This document shows positions 5,822 to 5,829 of a stretch of 5,829 bases of DNA, piece after piece. The stretch comes from Clostridia bacterium (GTDB lineage Bacteria > Bacillota > Clostridia > Christensenellales > Aristaeellaceae). The position numbers and the translations under genes were made by a program. A model generated the notes under the pieces. It was not told the origin of the DNA. It saw only the letters and a program-made list of their open reading frames with translations, and made no database searches. The stretch spans positions 1-5,829 of the forward strand of contig CAAEEC010000241.1 of NCBI GenBank assembly GCA_900754755.1, given 5' to 3'. Positions within the stretch are counted from its first letter, which is position 1, and the number at the start of each line of letters is the position of its first letter.

Positions 5822-5829
5822 CTTTGCCG

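Overview
The window looks like a piece of a GC-rich Firmicutes (Clostridia-type) chromosome. The evidence is the strong AAGGAGG-type ribosome binding sites, a TTG start, an unlinked-ATPase sugar transporter of the LplABC/YteP-YtcP type, and a membrane-anchored AraC regulator of the YesS/YtdP type. No phage, plasmid, CRISPR, rRNA or tRNA sequence was seen. Genus cannot be set from the sequence alone.

Layout, left to right. Bases 1-144 are non-coding as far as I can tell and hold a perfect 13-bp hairpin just beyond the end of the transport operon. On the minus strand, reading from right to left, comes a three-gene operon: an LplB/YteP-type permease (2685-3587), an LplC/YtcP-type permease (1772-2665) and a LipO/LplA-like extracellular solute-binding protein (145-1692). 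The permeases are 19 nt apart. The binding-protein gene is set off by a 79-nt AT-rich gap that carries an inverted repeat, a 16-bp palindrome and three GAATTATC copies. A divergent intergenic region (3588-3953) separates this operon from a plus-strand gene (3954-5759) for a transmembrane AraC-family regulator. That region holds a good CcpA (cre)-like site, one candidate promoter per strand, and a highly structured element of about 105 nt in the regulator's leader that looks like a dispersed intergenic repeat. Two hairpins (5766-5821) close the regulator gene.

How the genes probably work together (inference from family and context): the binding protein captures an oligosaccharide or sugar derivative outside the cell, the two permeases form the channel, and a shared MsmX-like ATPase encoded elsewhere powers it. 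The regulator senses a ligand with its extracellular domain and controls the divergent transport operon through its cytoplasmic DNA-binding domain, with catabolite repression through the cre-like site. The substrate cannot be named because no catabolic enzyme lies in the window.

This is mostly a known kind of locus. The parts worth a second look are the binding protein without a lipobox cysteine, the two structured non-coding segments, and the regulator's sensor.
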